Positions 16,221 to 24,967 of a stretch of DNA of 64,000 bases are shown here, one piece after another. Position 1 is the first letter of the stretch, and each line of letters begins with the position of its first letter. The notes beneath the pieces were generated by a model, which was given only the letters and a program-made list of their open reading frames with translations, did not search any database and was not told where the DNA came from. A program made the position numbers and the translations under genes. The stretch is from contig LN483071.1 in NCBI GenBank assembly GCA_900016675.1, positions 620,001-684,000 on the forward strand, given 5' to 3'. Source of the stretch: Arthrobacter saudimassiliensis (GTDB lineage Bacteria > Actinomycetota > Actinomycetes > Actinomycetales > Micrococcaceae).

Positions 16221-16490
16221 TCATGCTTTCCCCGCAGCGAGCAGCCGGCGCAGCCTGGTCTCATCGATCTGCCAGAAGTCGCGCTGGACCCCGTCGACAA
16301 AGAGCACCGGCAGCTCCTCGCCGAAGCGGTGCTCCCGCTCCGGATCCCCGTCCACCGATTCCTCCCGCCACGGCAGCCCGAAGTCTCCCGCCACGCGCCG
16401 CAGCACCTCCCGCGCCTGCTCGCAGAGGTGGCATCCGGTGCGGGTGAGCAGCATCAGGTCGGGCGTGGCGGAGGCTGGCGAAGCATGCAT
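16221..16490 (-). CDS. Glutaredoxin family protein
   Basis: A small thioredoxin-fold protein of 89 residues, with the redox site C20-H-L-C23 in L-L-T-R-T-G-C-H-L-C and the family L-P-V-L-F-V-D-G-V-Q block with its cis-proline near residue 61. It probably reduces disulfides in the cytoplasm; its physiological partner cannot be read from sequence. A GGGAGA ribosome binding site sits directly before the ATG. It precedes rex in the same direction, an arrangement common in actinomycetes, where hemA often follows. Divergent from the HAD-IB gene. Confidence 0.88.
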   Translation of the reverse strand: MHASPASATPDLMLLTRTGCHLCEQAREVLRRVAGDFGLPWREESVDGDPEREHRFGEELPVLFVDGVQRDFWQIDETRLRRLLAAGKA

Positions 16491-16574
16491 TCTCCCAAAA
16501 TAGCGTCCGATGCCCCTCGCCCCGCATTGTGCGACGCCTGCACCGGCCCGTGCGGCCGCCCGACGGGCATTGCG

Positions 16575-16580
16575 TAGACT
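16575..16580 (+). promoter_or_regulatory. Candidate -10 of the HAD-IB gene (leaderless)
   Basis: TAGACT, six bases, then ATG. Same hexamer and spacing as upstream of menB. Confidence 0.5.
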
Positions 16581-16586
16581 CGAAAC

Positions 16587-17399
16587 ATGCCCCGTTCCAC
16601 CGCCGTCAAACTCCCGGGTCCCGAGGCCGCGGCTGGGCGGCCCGGCGAGGCCGCGTTCTTCGACGTCGACAACACGCTCATGCGCGGGGCGAGCCTGTTC
16701 CATGTCGGGCGGAAGATGTACCAGCGGGGGGCCTTCACGCTGCGTGATGCGGCGGGTTTCGCCGCCAAGCAGCTGCGCTTCACGCTGCGCGGAGAGAATA
16801 TGCAGGACGTACACTCCGTCCGCGACGCGGCCCTGGCCTTCGCCACCGGCCTGGCCGCCGAGGACGTCCGCACGCTGGGTGAAGAGGTCTACGACGAGAT
16901 GATCGAGTCGAAGATCTGGCCCGGAACCCGTGCCCTGACGCAGCAGCATATGCAGGCGGGCCGCCCGGTCTGGCTGGTGACCGGCACTCCGGTGGAGGTG
17001 GCCTCCGTGATCGCCAGCCGGCTGAACCTGACCGGAGCGCTGGGAACGGTCAGCGAGGTGACGGACGGGCTGTACACGGGCCGCCTGGTGGGTGAATTCC
17101 TGCACGGCCCGGCCAAGGCCGAAGGGGTACGTGAGCTGGCCAGGAAGGAAGGGCTGGACCTGGCTGCCTGCTGGGCCTACAGCGACTCCTACAACGACGT
17201 GCCGCTGCTGAGCATGGTCGGGCACCCGGTGGCCATCAATCCCGACGCGCGGCTGCGCCGGCATGCCAGGGACAACAACTGGCCCGTCTATGACTTCCGC
17301 GCGGGCCGCAGGGCCGCAACGCTCGGGCTCAAGACGGCGACCACGGCCGGAGCGGCCTACGGGCTCTGGCGCGGCTGGTCCTGGATGCGGGCCCGCTGA
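16587..17399 (+). CDS. HAD-IB family hydrolase (SerB-like phosphatase)
   Basis: A 270-residue phosphatase of the haloacid dehalogenase superfamily, subfamily IB. The nucleophile motif D-V-D-N-T-L is near residue 26, motif II is L-V-T-G-T-P near 131, and motif III/IV is S-D-S-Y-N-D-V-P-L-L near 197. The C-terminus has a hydrophobic stretch (A-T-T-A-G-A-A-Y-G-L-W) that may touch the membrane. Family members act on phosphoserine and related monophosphates, but the substrate cannot be assigned. The gene commonly sits beside the glutaredoxin-rex pair in this group of bacteria. Confidence 0.88.
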   Translation: MPRSTAVKLPGPEAAAGRPGEAAFFDVDNTLMRGASLFHVGRKMYQRGAFTLRDAAGFAAKQLRFTLRGENMQDVHSVRDAALAFATGLAAEDVRTLGEEVYDEMIESKIWPGTRALTQQHMQAGRPVWLVTGTPVEVASVIASRLNLTGALGTVSEVTDGLYTGRLVGEFLHGPAKAEGVRELARKEGLDLAACWAYSDSYNDVPLLSMVGHPVAINPDARLRRHARDNNWPVYDFRAGRRAATLGLKTATTAGAAYGLWRGWSWMRAR

Positions 17400-17429
17400 C
17401 CCTGTTTGTCCCGGCCGCCGTTAAGGCGT

Positions 17430-17462
17430 GAAGCCCGCTTCCCTGGACGGGATGCGGGCTTC
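17430..17462. terminator. Intrinsic terminator between HAD-IB and bS22 genes
   Basis: Stem GAAGCCCGC/GCGGGCTTC (17430-17438 with 17454-17462), with an inner TCCC/GGGA helix, followed by CTTTC. It sits between convergent genes. Confidence 0.75.
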
Positions 17463-17484
17463 CTTTCACAAGGGCCGAAGAAGG

Positions 17485-17583
17485 CTACTTCTTGTTGCGG
17501 CGCTGGTGACGGGTCTTGCGAAGCAGCTTGCGGTGCTTCTTCTTGGCCATACGCTTGCGGCGCTTCTTGATAACAGAACCCAC
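17485..17583 (-). CDS. Small ribosomal protein bS22 (AURKAIP1/COX24 domain)
   Basis: A 32-residue, extremely basic protein with the actinobacterial pattern V-G-S-V-I-K-K-R-R-K-R-M at the N-terminus and H-R-K-L-L-R-K-T-R at the centre. Proteins of this size and sequence were identified as bS22 on mycobacterial 30S subunits, near the decoding centre; homologues carry the AURKAIP1/COX24 domain. The GTG at 17583, behind GAGG, gives the exact family length. Longer readings that begin upstream add sequence unlike the family. Confidence 0.92.
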   Translation of the reverse strand: MGSVIKKRRKRMAKKKHRKLLRKTRHQRRNKK

Positions 17584-17750
17584 GTAGTCCTCACAAACTC
17601 TTGTCGGATTGCTCCGGCACAGGGGCACCTCCGCCGGAAGGCAACGATGCATCCATACCGGCAGCACATGCCATGAATGAAAAACGTTCGTTAACAGGGT
17701 ACCGCTTCGCTGCGGCTCCCGTTGACACCGGTTCCCGCGGGCGGGAAAGG

Positions 17751-17963
17751 CTACGCGGTGTCGGTGCGCCGGTTGGTTGCGGCGTCACGCAGCACCTGCT
17801 GCACAGCGGATTCCGGAACCCGGTAGGAGCGCCCGAACCGGACCGCCGGAAGCTCACCGGAGTGAACGAGCCGGTAGACGGTCATCTTGGAAACACGCAT
17901 GACATCGGCGACTTCCGACACGGTCAGGAAGCGCACGTTCGAGAAGTTGCTCTCGTCTGCCAT
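17751..17963 (-). CDS. BldC-like helix-turn-helix protein
   Basis: A 70-residue MerR/excisionase-type DNA-binding protein. The single helix-turn-helix with wing (T-V-S-E-V-A-D-V-M-R-V-S-K-M-T-V-Y-R-L-V and G-R-S-Y-R-V-P) is close to BldC of Streptomyces, which binds head-to-tail direct repeats and delays development. In non-sporulating relatives the role is not known. An AAGGAAC ribosome binding site precedes the ATG. It lies just upstream of the bS22 gene in the same direction, an order kept in many actinomycetes. Confidence 0.9.
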   Translation of the reverse strand: MADESNFSNVRFLTVSEVADVMRVSKMTVYRLVHSGELPAVRFGRSYRVPESAVQQVLRDAATNRRTDTA

Positions 17964-18073
17964 TGGTCAATAGTTCCTTCGCTCGCAGGCAGCGGGGCGG
18001 TCCACGGAGGGTGTGCCGCGCCACAGCCGCCATCCGGGAGGCGTGTCGCCTTGAGGACCACTGCGGTGATCGT

Positions 18074-19216
18074 CTAGTCCACCACTCTAGTGGCTGAAGT
18101 AACCATAGTGGAAGTTCCGGGAACCGTTTGACGCCCGTTCCGCCTGTGCCCGGCAGCCTCGGCCAGGTCCGCCAGGACCGCTTCCGTAACGCCCCAGTCC
18201 ATGCAGGCGTCGGTGATGCTCTGCCCGTAGGTCAGATGGGCCGGCCCGGACGCCGGCAGCTTCTGCGCCCCGCCCTGCAGGAAGCTCTCCAGCATCACTC
18301 CCGCCACCCGCTCCGCGGCGTCGTCGGCGGCGGCGATCTGGGCGGCTATGTGGCGGGCGACGGCGGCCTGGCGGACATGGTCCTTGCCGCTGTTGGCATG
18401 GGAGGCGTCAATGATCAGGCGCGGGTTGAGGCCCCGGGCCGCCAGGCCGGCGGACGCCTCGGCGACGTGGGCGGAGGAGTAGTTGGGCCCGTCGCTGCCG
18501 CCGCGCAGGATCAGGTGCGTATCCGGGTTTCCTGCGGTGGCCACCATCGCGGCCCGCCCCTCCGCGTCTATGCCCAGGAACGTCTGGGGTGCCGCTGCGG
18601 CGGCGCAGGCGTCCAGTGCGACGGTCGTGCCGCCGTCGGTGCCGTTCTTGAAACCGACCGGCATGGACAGCCCGGACACCAGCTGGCGGTGGATCTGGCT
18701 TTCGGTGGTGCGGGCGCCGATCGCACCCCAGCCGACCAGGTCGGCCAGGTACTGCGGGCTGATCGGCTCAAGGAACTCGGTGGCGGTGGGCAGGCCAAGG
18801 TCCGCCACGTCCAGGAGGAACCGCCGCGCGGCCCGCAGCCCCGCCTCGATGTCGTGGCTGCCGTCCAGGTGCGGGTCGTTGATCAGGCCCTTCCAGCCCA
18901 CGGTGGTGCGCGGCTTTTCGAAGTAGGCCCGCAGCACGATCAGCAGCTGGCCGCGGTGCCGGTCGGCGGCCTCTGCCAACCGGTGGGCGTATTCCAGCCC
19001 CGCCTGCGGATCGTGGATGGAACACGGCCCGGCGATCACCAGCAGCCGGCTGTCCTCGCCGTCGAGCACGCGGCGGATCTGCGCGCGGCCGGCCTCCACG
19101 CCGGCGGCGGCCAGCCCGCCGAGCGGCAGCTCGTCAAGCAGCTGCCCGGGCGCGGGCAGGGCCCGGAAGGAGGTGACCCGAAGGTTCGAGGTGGCTGCAG
19201 GAGCAAGTGTGTGCAT
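18074..19216 (-). CDS. aroG: 3-deoxy-7-phosphoheptulonate synthase (type I DAHP synthase)
   Basis: Commits phosphoenolpyruvate and erythrose 4-phosphate to the shikimate pathway. The 380-residue protein matches the AroF/G/H class: A-G-P-C-S-I-H-D near residue 60, R-A-Y-F-E-K-P-R-T-T-V-G-W-K-G near 95, G-A-I-G-A-R-T-T-E-S-Q near 165, G-F-K-N-G-T-D-G-G near 190, and the metal-binding D-A-S-H-A-N-S-G-K near 268. The ATG at 19216 is preferred to an upstream GTG because an AGGGACGG ribosome binding site precedes it. A leader peptide and paired RNA stems upstream suggest attenuation by aromatic amino acids. The symbol follows class, not proven feedback specificity. Confidence 0.94.
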   Translation of the reverse strand: MHTLAPAATSNLRVTSFRALPAPGQLLDELPLGGLAAAGVEAGRAQIRRVLDGEDSRLLVIAGPCSIHDPQAGLEYAHRLAEAADRHRGQLLIVLRAYFEKPRTTVGWKGLINDPHLDGSHDIEAGLRAARRFLLDVADLGLPTATEFLEPISPQYLADLVGWGAIGARTTESQIHRQLVSGLSMPVGFKNGTDGGTTVALDACAAAAAPQTFLGIDAEGRAAMVATAGNPDTHLILRGGSDGPNYSSAHVAEASAGLAARGLNPRLIIDASHANSGKDHVRQAAVARHIAAQIAAADDAAERVAGVMLESFLQGGAQKLPASGPAHLTYGQSITDACMDWGVTEAVLADLAEAAGHRRNGRQTVPGTSTMVTSATRVVD

Positions 19217-19221
19217 GATGG

Positions 19222-19358
19222 TCCGTCCCTGTGGTGACACGGCGGGACCGGATGCTCAGAACCCGCCGGGAATGGCGAAGGGCAGGGAATTCTCCCTGCC
19301 CTGTTGGCTCTGAAGGTAAGCGTCAGCGTATTACCGCGCGGGCTCCTCCAGAGCCAAC
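19222..19358 (-). promoter_or_regulatory. Candidate aromatic attenuator: pairing stems and ribosome-site complement
   Basis: RNA elements in order. Segment A (19358-19345) lies directly after the W-Y-A-Y-F codons. Segment B (19316-19303) pairs with A over 14 bp including one G-U. A separate hairpin GGGCAGGGA/TCCCTGCCC (19301-19293 with 19288-19280) follows. Its 3' arm is complementary (TCCCTG) to CAGGGA at 19231-19226, the ribosome binding site of the DAHP synthase gene. B can alternatively pair with GGTTCTG at 19263-19257. There is no clear U-run, so translational control is at least as likely as termination. Confidence 0.7.
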
Positions 19359-19387
19359 GGAAAATACGCATACCAACGCTTGGTCAT
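19331..19387 (-). CDS. Aromatic-rich leader peptide of the DAHP synthase gene
   Basis: An 18-codon reading frame, [18 protein letters not shown], with a TAA stop, 114 bases before the DAHP synthase start. Trp, Tyr, Tyr and Phe, the three end products of the pathway, occur within five codons. A TAGGGT hexamer is exactly 6 bases before the ATG, so the peptide is probably translated from a leaderless transcript. The codons just after the aromatic cluster form one arm of a 14-bp stem, so a ribosome stalled for lack of charged aromatic tRNAs would mask that arm. This is the layout of ribosome-mediated attenuators such as aroR in Corynebacterium glutamicum. Confidence 0.82.
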   Translation of the reverse strand: MTKRWYAYFPLALEEPAR

Positions 19388-19393
19388 GCCCCG

Positions 19394-19423
19394 ACCCTAG
19401 ACCCCTGCCCGTCCCCGGCGCAA
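19394..19423 (-). promoter_or_regulatory. Candidate promoter of the leader peptide-aroG unit
   Basis: TTGCGC (19423-19418), an 18-base spacer, TAGGGT (19399-19394), then 6 bases to the leader ATG. Confidence 0.5.
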
Positions 19424-19437
19424 ACCGTGACGCACCG

Positions 19438-20139
19438 TCAGCCGGCAGCCGCCTGCTGCGCGGGCTCGGACTCGCGGTAGTAGCCGCGGATGTGCTCCGC
19501 GAGCAGCCGGCCCGCGTCGCCGCTCCGCCCCTCCCGGACCGCGGCCAGTATGGCGCGGTGCTCCCCGCGCAGCCGGCATGCCGTGTTCTCCCAGCTGGGG
19601 ACGTTGCGGGCGCGGGCCAGCGTGTAGCCGCGGATGGAGTCACGCAGCGAGGCCATCATGGCGTTGATCAGGGAGTTGCCGGCGGCTTCCGCCAGCGCCA
19701 CGTGGAACCGGGTGTCGAGTTCCAGGAAGTCGGCCACGTCGAGGCCGGCGTCATCCATGGCGTCCAGCAGCTGTCCGGCCTGTTCAAGCGACGGCGCCCC
19801 GGCCCTGGCATGGAGCCCTGTCCAGGACTCCAGCATGACGCGCGTCTCGACGACGTCGGCCACCGCCAGGTGGGAGCTGGCAATGTGAAGGCGCAGGGCC
19901 GAACTCAGGGCGGCGGCCGGATTGGCGGTCACCACCGTCCCGGACTCCGGGCCGGATCCCACACCCGCGCGCACCATGCCCATGGCCTCCAGGATCCGGA
20001 TGCCTTCCCGGACGGAGGCCCGGGACACACCGATCTGCTCGGCCAGGGCGCGCTCTCCCGGGAGGCGGTCGCCCACGGCCAGGTCCCCGGCGGCCAGGGC
20101 GGTCTCAAGCCAGTTCAGCACCAGCTGGTGGGTTCTCAT
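19438..20139 (-). CDS. FadR-type GntR regulator, probably of lactate use
   Basis: A 233-residue repressor of the FadR subfamily. The N-terminal winged helix (residues 5-70) contains [18 protein letters not shown], and the C-terminal all-helical FCD ligand domain (about 85-220) contains [11 protein letters not shown]. FadR-type proteins divergent from an FMN-dependent lactate dehydrogenase gene usually control it in response to lactate (LldR), which is the likely role here. The start has TATCCT 6 bases upstream and no ribosome binding site, so the mRNA is probably leaderless. Half of an inverted repeat lies between -10 and start, which suggests autoregulation. Confidence 0.88.
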   Translation of the reverse strand: MRTHQLVLNWLETALAAGDLAVGDRLPGERALAEQIGVSRASVREGIRILEAMGMVRAGVGSGPESGTVVTANPAAALSSALRLHIASSHLAVADVVETRVMLESWTGLHARAGAPSLEQAGQLLDAMDDAGLDVADFLELDTRFHVALAEAAGNSLINAMMASLRDSIRGYTLARARNVPSWENTACRLRGEHRAILAAVREGRSGDAGRLLAEHIRGYYRESEPAQQAAAG

Positions 20140-20199
20140 TGGTTCAGGATACTTGTCCCCCCACGTGCGGTTTCCGTAGGCTCGGAAACCCCGAACCAA
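20139..20199. promoter_or_regulatory. Divergent GntR/lldD promoter with nested inverted repeats
   Basis: For lldD: TTGTCC (20153-20158), 18 bases, TAGGCT (20177-20182). An inverted repeat GGTTTCC-N8-GGAAACC (20169-20190) brackets that -10. An outer repeat TTGGTTC (20139-20145) and GAACCAA (20193-20199) frames the whole gap and touches the GntR start. Both are candidate operators for the GntR protein. Confidence 0.6.
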
Positions 20200-20217
20200 C
20201 CTGCAAGGAAGCAGAAC

Positions 20218-21507
20218 GTGACCCACCTTCCTCCCGCCCTGAGGCGACGCATCCCCAAGCCCGCCGATCTGCGCCCGCTGCTGCAGTTCAAGCCCCCGGT
20301 GGTGGGGCAGGCCGCCCGGCTGCGGCGCGCCTCGACGATCTGGGACCTGCGGGACATGGCCCGCCGGCGCACCCCCAAGGCGCCCTTCGACTACACCGAC
20401 GGCGCCGCGGGCGAGGAGATCACACTGAACCGTGCCCGCGCCGCGTTCCGGGACCTGGAGTTCCGCCCGGGCGTGCTGCGCAACGTCCAGCGGATCGACA
20501 CCGGGGTGCAGATCCTTGGAGCCCGCTCCGCGCTGCCCTTCGGCATCGCCCCGACCGGCTTCACCCGGATGATGCACTCCGAGGGCGAATACGCCGGAGC
20601 CCGGGCGGCGGCGGCCGCGGGCATCCCCTACACGCTCTCCACCATGGGCACCGCCTCCATCGAGGACGTCGCCGAGACCGCAGGATCGGGCCGGAACTGG
20701 TTCCAGCTCTACCTGTGGACCGAGCGGGAAAAGTCGCTGGAGCTGATCGAACGGGCGGCGGCCGCCGGTTACGACACGCTGATGGTCACCGTGGACACGG
20801 CGGTTGCCGGTGAACGCCTGCGCGACGTCCGCAACGGCATGACCATCCCTCCGGCGCTGACGCTCAAGACCGTCCTCGACGCTTCGTACCGGCCGGCCTG
20901 GTGGTTCAACTTCCTCACCCACGAGCCGCTGGCCTTCGCCTCGCTGAACCGGTACAGCGGCACCGTGGGCGAACTGATCAACTCGATGTTCGATCCGACC
21001 CTGACCTTCGCGGATCTGGACTGGCTGCGGGAGGTGTGGAAGGGCAAGCTCGTGGTCAAGGGCATCCAGACCCTCGACGACGCCCGGAAGGTGGTCGACC
21101 ACGGGGCGGACGGCATCGTGGTCTCCAACCACGGCGGCCGGCAGCTGGACCGTGCACCGATCCCGCTGCACCTGCTGCCGGAAATCGCGGCCGAGCTAAA
21201 GGGCCGTACCGCCATCATCCTCGACACCGGCATCATGAACGGCGGCGACATCGTGGCCGCCCATGCCCTGGGCGCGGACTTCACCCTGATCGGGCGCGCC
21301 TACCTGTACGGGCTGATGGCCGGCGGCCAGGCCGGCGTCGAGCGGGCCATCGAGATCCTCGGCGCGCAGGTGCGCAACACCCTGGCGCTGCTGGGCGCGG
21401 CGTCCATGTCGGAGCTGACGGAGGACCATGTCCGGCTGCCCGCCGGTGCGGCCGTGAGCGGCAGCGCCGCCGCGCTGACCCGGACCACCTGGGCGCAGCG
21501 GAACTGA
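20218..21507 (+). CDS. lldD: FMN-dependent L-lactate dehydrogenase / alpha-hydroxy-acid oxidase
   Basis: Oxidises an alpha-hydroxy acid, most likely L-lactate to pyruvate, feeding electrons to the quinone pool or oxygen. The 429-residue TIM barrel has the family order: [11 protein letters not shown] near residue 57, P-F-G-I-A-P-T-G near 107, a flavin lysine K281, the catalytic histidine H305 in S-N-H-G-G-R-Q-L-D, and D-T-G-I-M-N-G-G near 335. GTG start behind an AAGGAAG ribosome binding site. Oxidase and dehydrogenase forms cannot be separated by these motifs; the divergent FadR-type regulator favours lactate use. Confidence 0.92.
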   Translation: MTHLPPALRRRIPKPADLRPLLQFKPPVVGQAARLRRASTIWDLRDMARRRTPKAPFDYTDGAAGEEITLNRARAAFRDLEFRPGVLRNVQRIDTGVQILGARSALPFGIAPTGFTRMMHSEGEYAGARAAAAAGIPYTLSTMGTASIEDVAETAGSGRNWFQLYLWTEREKSLELIERAAAAGYDTLMVTVDTAVAGERLRDVRNGMTIPPALTLKTVLDASYRPAWWFNFLTHEPLAFASLNRYSGTVGELINSMFDPTLTFADLDWLREVWKGKLVVKGIQTLDDARKVVDHGADGIVVSNHGGRQLDRAPIPLHLLPEIAAELKGRTAIILDTGIMNGGDIVAAHALGADFTLIGRAYLYGLMAGGQAGVERAIEILGAQVRNTLALLGAASMSELTEDHVRLPAGAAVSGSAAALTRTTWAQRN

Positions 21508-21531
21508 CCCGCCCGGAGGCCAGGGGCGCGC

Positions 21532-21579
21532 ACAGCGCAGGGGCGCGGCACCATCACCGGTGCCGCGCCCCTGCGCTGT
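21532..21579. terminator. Long hairpin between lldD and gdhA
   Basis: Perfect 21-bp stem (21532-21552 with 21559-21579) and a 6-base loop between convergent genes. It is symmetrical and lacks a T-run, so it may be a Rho-type or bidirectional terminator. Confidence 0.75.
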
Positions 21580-21607
21580 CCGGGCGGGCCCGGACGTCGG
21601 TCCTTTG

Positions 21608-23080
<1,473 letters not shown>

Positions 23081-23599
23081 CTAGCGGCGGCGGCGGAACT
23101 TCGGCAGCTGGCCGAGCAGGTCGGCGGCCCGTTCGGCGGCGCGGCCCACGGTGCGGCCCAGCTGCGGCTGGGGGCGCGGATCATCCTGCGGGGCGGGGCT
23201 TCCGGCTGCGGCGGCGGCCGCGGCGGCGGGCGGCAGGACGGCGGCGGGCGCCGTCGTCGTCCGGGTGGCGAAGATGCCGCGGCCGGCACGGGACCCGACG
23301 GCGGCGAGGCCCGGCTGGGGTTCGGCCGGCTGCAGCGACTGCAGCCCGAAACCGCGCAGCCACAGGACCACCTCGTCGAGGGGGCCCGTGAGCAGGGAGT
23401 AGTAGCGCTTCTGGCCTTCGGCGCGCATGGAGACCAGGCCCGCCTCGCGCAGGACCTTCAGGTGCTTGGATACGGTGGGCTGGCTGACCTCCAGCTCCTG
23501 TACCAGGGTGCCGACGGACTTGTCACCGGCCCGCAGGGCGGCCAGGATCTCACGTCGGGTACCTTCCGCGATGACGGCAAACACATCGTCGATGACCAT
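23081..23599 (-). CDS. ArsR-type winged-helix regulator with a long Ala/Pro/Arg tail
   Basis: The first 90 residues of 172 form a typical ArsR winged helix (D-V-F-A-V-I-A-E-G-T-R-R-E-I-L, then V-S-Q-P-T-V-S-K-H-L-K-V-L-R-E-A-G-L-V). No metal-binding cysteine motif such as E-L-C-V-C-D is present, so metal sensing is unlikely. The C-terminal 80 residues are low-complexity Ala/Pro/Gln/Arg and end in F-R-R-R-R. Members of this type are conserved beside proC and AcuC-like genes in related genomes, without a firm target. TAAGGT lies 7 bases before the ATG, a probable leaderless start. Confidence 0.85.
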   Translation of the reverse strand: MVIDDVFAVIAEGTRREILAALRAGDKSVGTLVQELEVSQPTVSKHLKVLREAGLVSMRAEGQKRYYSLLTGPLDEVVLWLRGFGLQSLQPAEPQPGLAAVGSRAGRGIFATRTTTAPAAVLPPAAAAAAAAGSPAPQDDPRPQPQLGRTVGRAAERAADLLGQLPKFRRRR

Positions 23600-23658
23600 G
23601 CCCAATACCTTAGCCCCGTTCCCGGCGGGAACGTGTATCCGCAGGTCGCGCTGGAGGG

Positions 23659-24867
23659 TCAGTCGAACCAGGGGTCCAGCCCGTGCAGGGGGAAGACTTC
23701 CTTGCGGGTGGCCATGACGGTGCGGTCGATCGCGTCGTTGGGGTCGTAGCCGACCTCCCAGGAACGCCACCACGTGTCGGCGCCGTCCCCCATGAGCTCG
23801 GGCACCGTGATTCCATGCTTCTCCTGAACGTACTGCCGCCAGGCTCCCGGCACCGGCGTGCTGCAGCGGATGCCGCCGTTGGCGGCCGCCGAGATCAGCA
23901 TCGCCCAGGACCGCGGCACCACGGAGGCGACGTTGTACCCGCCGCCGCCGGTGGCCACCCACCGGCCCTCGCACAGCTGGCCGGCGAGGTCGGCGATGGT
24001 CAGCGCCGCCTGCCGCTGGGTATCCACGCTCAGGCGCAGGTTGGTCAGCGGGTCCTCGGCGTGGCCGTCGCAGCCGTGCTGGCTGACGATCACCTCCGGC
24101 GCGAACGCCTGGGCCAGCTGCGGGACGACGGCGTGGAAGGCGCGCAGCCAGCCGGCGTCGGAGGTTCCGGCCGGCACGGCCACGTTCACCGCCGTCCCCT
24201 CCGCCCCCGGCCCGCCGGTTTCGTTGGCGAACCCGGTGCCCGGGAACAGGCTCAGCCCGCTCTCGTGGATGGAGATGGTCATGACCCGGGGGTCGTCCCA
24301 GAAGATCTGCTGCGTGCCGTCGCCGTGGTGCGCGTCGGCGTCGATGTACAGGACGCGGGAGGCACCGGCTTCGAGGAAGCGGGCGACGGCGGCCGCGGCG
24401 TCGTTGTACACGCAGAACCCCGCCGCCTTGCCCCGGCCGGCGTGGTGCATGCCGCCGGCGAAGTTGACCGCGTGCACGCTGCCCCCGGACAGCACGGCCT
24501 CCGCGGCCGCCACCGAGCCGCCCACCAGCCGGGCGCTGGCTTCGTGCATGCCGGCGAAGGCCGGGGTGTCCTCGGTGCCCAGCCCGTAGGCCTGGTCGGC
24601 GGCCGCGGGGGCTTCGCCGGCGGCCCGGACCGCGGCGATGTAGGCGCGGTCGTGCACGGTGGCCAGGCGGTCGTCGTCGGGCACGAAGGGTTCGGCCAGT
24701 GAAACCGTGGGCAGGTCGAACAGACCCAGCTCGCGGGCCAGGCGGGCGGTCAGGTCCAGCCGCAGCGGACTCATGGGGTGGCTGGGGCCGAAATTGTAGG
24801 CCAGCATCGACTCATGCCAGATGACGGTCGTCGGCATCGCCGGCAGGCTGAGCCCGGAACTGGTCAT
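23659..24867 (-). CDS. acuC: Acetoin utilisation protein AcuC / class I histone deacetylase fold
   Basis: A zinc-dependent deacetylase of 402 residues. In Bacillus, AcuC deacetylates acetyl-CoA synthetase and so activates it; an acetyl-CoA synthetase gene occurs elsewhere in this window. Visible active-site blocks: G-G-M-H-H-A-G-R-G near residue 142, the metal ligands in Y-I-D-A-D-A-H-H-G-D-G-T near 180, S-Q-H-G-C-D near 270, and the catalytic tyrosine in G-G-G-G-Y near 317. TAGCCT lies 6 bases before the ATG, again a leaderless arrangement. Divergent from the potassium transporter genes. Confidence 0.9.
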   Translation of the reverse strand: MTSSGLSLPAMPTTVIWHESMLAYNFGPSHPMSPLRLDLTARLARELGLFDLPTVSLAEPFVPDDDRLATVHDRAYIAAVRAAGEAPAAADQAYGLGTEDTPAFAGMHEASARLVGGSVAAAEAVLSGGSVHAVNFAGGMHHAGRGKAAGFCVYNDAAAAVARFLEAGASRVLYIDADAHHGDGTQQIFWDDPRVMTISIHESGLSLFPGTGFANETGGPGAEGTAVNVAVPAGTSDAGWLRAFHAVVPQLAQAFAPEVIVSQHGCDGHAEDPLTNLRLSVDTQRQAALTIADLAGQLCEGRWVATGGGGYNVASVVPRSWAMLISAAANGGIRCSTPVPGAWRQYVQEKHGITVPELMGDGADTWWRSWEVGYDPNDAIDRTVMATRKEVFPLHGLDPWFD

Positions 24868-24873
24868 GCTGAC

Positions 24874-24879
24874 AGGCTA
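24874..24879 (-). promoter_or_regulatory. Candidate -10 of acuC (leaderless)
   Basis: TAGCCT on the minus strand, 6 bases before the acuC ATG. Confidence 0.45.
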
Positions 24880-24967
24880 CGCGATGCCGGCAGCGCAGGC
24901 ATGCGGGGATCGGTTAGTGGTTTACTAGCTGTTGCACAGCCCCGTAACAGAACTGGAAAACAGCGAG

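Noticed and set aside
17465-17471. TTCACAA as a Rex operator
   Set aside because: Only one half-site, located in a terminator between convergent genes, with no TTGTGAA partner.
19280-19301. Hairpin before DAHP synthase as a plain intrinsic terminator
   Set aside because: No U-run follows it. It is better viewed as part of a translational or mixed attenuator.
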